NCBI GenBank assembly: GCA_020746835.1
Contig: JAGPNK010000003.1
Span: 1,302,001 to 1,366,000, forward strand
Direction of reading: 5' to 3'
Length of the DNA: 64,000 nt
DNA from: Stachybotrys elegans
Lineage: Eukaryota; Ascomycota; Sordariomycetes; Hypocreales; Stachybotryaceae
Below, piece after piece: positions 60,501-64,000 of this stretch (the stretch's first letter is position 1; each line of letters begins with the position of its first letter). Position numbers and translations under genes: made by a program. The notes beneath the pieces were generated by a model that saw only the letters and a program-made list of their open reading frames with translations, was not told where the DNA came from and did not search any database.

Positions 60501-63222
60501 TGACATACCCACCCACCTTGACAGCCCCCGCCCGTCCGCGATTATTGCTGATGACGATGATGATGATGATGATAGGAATTGTGAAAATTCTGCTCTGTTG
60601 GTGATATCTGCCGTGAACGCGGCCATTGCCTAGTCGGGACCAGATGTCAGTCATCATCGGCGGCTTTCGTCCGCTGTAGGCTGCTGGCATTAGGAACTCG
60701 TTTCCCGCAGCCATACTGCATCTCCGATCTTAGCCGTCACCCATCCACCACCGCAAGCGCGAGGCGCAGGCAGCATCCGACGTGGGCCAACCGGCTACCT
60801 AACTCGACCTCGCACGATGATGCAGTGTATAGGTGTATCAGTGTCTCCCCTCCCTACTCAAGCCACCTGTCATACTCGACACGATGCTCCCGAGTTACAC
60901 AAGCAGCAAGCGTGGCCGATCGGCCCGGGACTTGGGAACCTGTTCTCTTGAGTCTATGGAGCTTAGGCCGCAAGCACAAACAACGGGAGCTTGGTCATCT
61001 TGACCAGCCGCTCATCGACTGGCCTTATTTGCCAATGCCAAGCCGGCGCAGGGCCAGCCCCCGGCTCACCAAAGTACTAACAAACAAACAATATTCGTAA
61101 AACATTCCCAAGTTGGGGCAGGGAGGTCAGCAGCAAGGCCCCTGCTGCAGAGCTTTCTCGCATGCACTCTGTACAGGCCGCTGCAGCCTCACATCCTTCC
61201 GCGATAAGTATGTATGCACAGGGTGTGATTTGGAATATGTGTGGCTCACTAACAGTGCTCGGTGTGCCAGGTTCTTTCTTAGTGCCTAGTTTAACCATAC
61301 AAAGCAGGTCGGGGTGTCCCGCGGGCCACTCGATAGGTAGGTAGCCAATATGTTTCCCGCAGCAAAGCACCAGGGATATTGTCACCGTTCGCAAATTCAA
61401 GCCATCATTCCGCATCTCATTAAACGTCAAGGGCGCATCAGACAGGAAACGTTTGAGTGTGGGTGGGTGGGGAGAAACCCGAAATCCAGCCAGCCATCCA
61501 AGCAGGCAAGTCTCCCACGACAGGTCACCCCCGGAAGCCGGCTTCACAAACACATCTCAAGCGTGCATCCGATTCTCAGCATCATGACATGCTTTGGGTG
61601 CCATAACCAATTCCACATACATATTCTTCCCAGCCTGAAGCCAAGCGGGAGGTGGTATAGCAGAACAAGATAAAGGAGCATGGGTCGAGGGTTGCATGGC
61701 CAGACCTGGGCTGTCAGCCTGTGAGAGTGGCTTAGTTACTAATTTTCTTCTTTTTATTTCTTTCCTTCGTTTTCCTTCTTTTCTTTTTTACCCCCATCCT
61801 TGCCTGGCAATTTCCATCATACGGCCATTTCAAAGAAGCCGAGAGAGGGTCATCGGGTAAGGATGGGGATGGAGGCTTACTGTGCCTCGTGGGCAGTCTT
61901 TTCGTCGGGTCCTGCCAGTACAAGTGCTCATGGATACAAACCTGCGACTTCCATGTCTTACTGGATTGCACAGCCCAATACGGATGATGTGCTTGGCTCA
62001 CGCGTATAGCGTATTGCACGATCCTGAGGCCTGGGCTGGCCGTTGCTCGGCTTTGGTAGCGCCTCAGTTGGCTGCTTGTTTGCCATGCACTCGCCATGGG
62101 ACTCAGCATACATGAGTAAATATAGCACTCTGGGCATTAATTTGTTTCATTGCGACAGAACAGTCAGTCTCCGTTGAGGATGGCAAGGTCGGAGGCAGGT
62201 AAGTAGAGGTAGGCAAGGCAAGGCAAGGCAAGGCGCGGGCCATCAGTGTACCTCTACGGTTCCTTCCCTCCTCCTGCTATTTCCCCTTGTTCCTTCTTCT
62301 TCCGTTTCCTTTTGCCTTCCCTTTCCCTTTCCCTTTCCCTTTCTTTTCCTTCCGAGATAAGTAGGTACCTCTGCCAGGTATCCGTAAGGCCAGTCGGGTT
62401 ACCTGATTCCCTCGATGCCCGGGCCGCCAGCAATATTACACAAAACCTTGCCGGATCCCGTCACCAGGATTTTTTTTTTCTCACTCTTCCACACTCATCT
62501 CGCCCACACCGGCCGGCACGCCGTCGAGCTTTCCAGCTGCTCGCGTTGATTTCCTGGTTCTCCCTCGGTTTGTTGTTTGTTGTTTTGTTGTTTGTTATTG
62601 CCTCATTATTTTTGCCGCTTGTGCAGCCCGCCTACGACCCCGGTCCTCAAGAGTCGACCCTCGGTTACATCGCCGCTGCGAGCCGTTGAACCATCCCCAG
62701 ACGCCCAATATACCTGAGCACCACGGCTCAAATCGTTTGGGCCCTACTGCTCCGTTGCAATCTCAGCCGCAGATACGATTCTCATCACCGCCTTCGCTCG
62801 CCCTCGCCGGCCACTCTGCAGACGGCTCCGCTCCAGAGGGGTAGAAGCCAACCCCTGCTTCTCTTTTCCATCGTTGTGGCCCTCTCGTCTCTCTATTCGT
62901 TCTCGTCTTGTTAGACTATCCGAATCTGGCTGGGCAACCGCTGCCCGGACTGCTGCATTGCATTGCATTGCCCTACGCTCGACTGAGAGCAGTGTGGTCT
63001 CGGTATCCCGTACGCCGCTCCAAGTCGCCTACGTGTGCTGTCACGCGCGGAACTTGCCAGACACGCTTTGCAGCAACTTGCCGTCTACACAAATCCTCCG
63101 CTGCCGTGACAGCTTTCTCCGCACTCCTGTTGCGGGTGGTCGTGTGCAGCCTCGGGCCCTGCTTGCGATCCTTGGGTCTGGTTGGAGTGTCTGGTGCATA
63201 CCGTCCTTTGGGTCTCTGCTAG
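57586..63222. other. About 5.6 kb gene-poor stretch upstream of the Zn2Cys6 gene
   Basis: No coding region supported. Open frames at 59776-60114 (-), 60098-60604 (+) and 62246-62689 (+) lack family motifs and codon pattern. Short simple repeats occur: GAT units near 60552-60573, AGGCA units 62211-62233 and CCCTTT units 62310-62345. The end from about 62400 probably holds the promoter and an untranslated leader, which may contain introns (a pyrimidine-rich tract ending TTGTGCAG lies at about 62570-62627). Confidence 0.5.
62211..62233. repeat. AGGCA short tandem repeat
   Basis: Four to five copies of AGGCA, followed within 100 bp by a CCCTTT repeat (62310-62345). Both sit in the presumed promoter of the downstream transcription factor. 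Confidence 0.85.
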
Positions 63223-64000
63223 CAACCCTCGCCATCCCCGGCACTTTACCTTACTGCGGTGCAACTTGGAGCAGGACCCCATAGCGGCCCTGTTCCAAAC
63301 CCAACCGTCACGATTGCTCCTCACCTTAGCATAAAGTCCATACTCTCCTCCACCTCACCAGAGCCAAATGAAACGCATAGGACCTCTCCCGCCTCGTTCA
63401 CAGCCAAGAGAAAGCGCCAGCAAGCCTTTCCTCCACCGACGAAAGGGCACGCAGACTTTGATCAGGCTCGACTCCCTGATGACCATTCCCTAACTTCGAC
63501 CAGGTCTGATACAACAAGCTCTGACGTGGGTAGAGGGTATGTCGACGAGTCAAGAACGGCCACGGCACCGGAATTGCTCGAGACTTCAAGACTTCCACAA
63601 AAACCGCGGGCACCTATGCGATCGAGTATTGCTTGTCTGAGGTGTCGCAAGTCAAAGATCAAGTGTGACAACAATGGCGGCACAGGACCTTGTGAGACGT
63701 GCATCAAAGTTGGCCATCTGTGCCAATACCCCGAGGCGGCGACGTATGTTCTGAAGCGTAGTGAGCCGGGCAAAAATGTGGACAGGGACTCGCCTCACGA
63801 GAGGAAACGGATAAGGAAGATCGACGAGACGTCGGACAACCACCGTGCGGCGACATATTCCTCCGAAGTCCTTTCATACCCCTTCTTGACCAACGAAATT
63901 TGGGATCAACTCTTCGACATCTACAAGCTCCACTTTGCCTCTGAACTTCCATTTCTGCACCTGCCTACCCTCAAGGAGAGGATGCGCCATGGAACTGGGG
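63223..64000 (+). CDS. Zn2Cys6 transcription factor (5' end unresolved, cut by window end)
   Basis: A Zn2Cys6 DNA-binding cluster is clear: CLRCRKSKIKC, then eight residues, then CETC and six residues to the last Cys, i.e. C-x2-C-x6-C-x8-C-x2-C-x6-C, followed by a basic segment (ERKRIRKI). The frame is open from 63223 to the end of the window. Its first Met is at 63616, only six codons before the first Cys. The 130 codons upstream read protein-like (Ser/Thr/Pro-rich with KRKRQQ), so the true start is probably in an unidentified upstream exon; a candidate acceptor is the TTAG at 63326-63329. After the zinc cluster, SYPFLTNEIWDQLFDIYKLHFASELPFLHLPTL begins the regulatory domain. Target genes are unknown. 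Confidence 0.85.

Overview
The window looks like nuclear DNA of a filamentous ascomycete, most likely a Sordariomycete and possibly Hypocreales. Genes lie on both strands with no operons. Introns are short (about 49-130 bp) with GTRNGT donors and CTRAY branch sites. The families are typical of these fungi: HET domain, Clr5-ankyrin, DUF3433, Zn2Cys6, and Bbc1 with an SH3 start. The order-level placement is inference; no marker gene was compared. I found no rRNA, tRNA, CRISPR, viral or intact transposon sequence.

Layout. 1.9-16 kb is mostly housekeeping: a DUF3433 membrane protein (+), a Hos3-type histone deacetylase (-), a secreted GPI-type protein with two eight-cysteine modules (+), queuine tRNA-ribosyltransferase (-), mitoribosomal protein Mrp51 (+) and histidinol-phosphatase (-). 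16.7-26.3 kb is an accessory block with every gene on the + strand: an F-box/2EXR-like protein, a Clr5-ankyrin protein, a HET-domain protein, and an ankyrin protein with a long amphipathic C-terminus. 26.4-31.4 kb holds ADE4 (-, eleven exons) and RTR1 (-). 32.9-39.2 kb holds a tiny three-exon gene with a GC-AG intron (+), a CorA-like membrane protein (+) and a kinase/vWA-like protein (+). 40.7-44.6 kb is BBC1 (+). A gene-poor stretch of about 6 kb follows, then a fungus-specific Ser-rich protein (50.6-52.2, +), GCP4 of the gamma-tubulin complex (-) and a spartin/senescence-domain protein (-). A second gene-poor stretch of 5.6 kb precedes a Zn2Cys6 transcription factor cut off by the window end.

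The conserved genes serve separate core processes: purine and histidine synthesis, tRNA modification and mitochondrial translation, chromatin, the RNA polymerase II CTD, endocytic actin patches, and microtubule nucleation. The accessory block and the CorA/kinase pair resemble the self/non-self recognition and signalling repertoire of filamentous fungi, but that role is inferred from domains only. Two conserved genes (DUF3433, BBC1) each lose frame by one base at a run of five C; I read this as homopolymer undercalling in the assembly rather than true pseudogenes.
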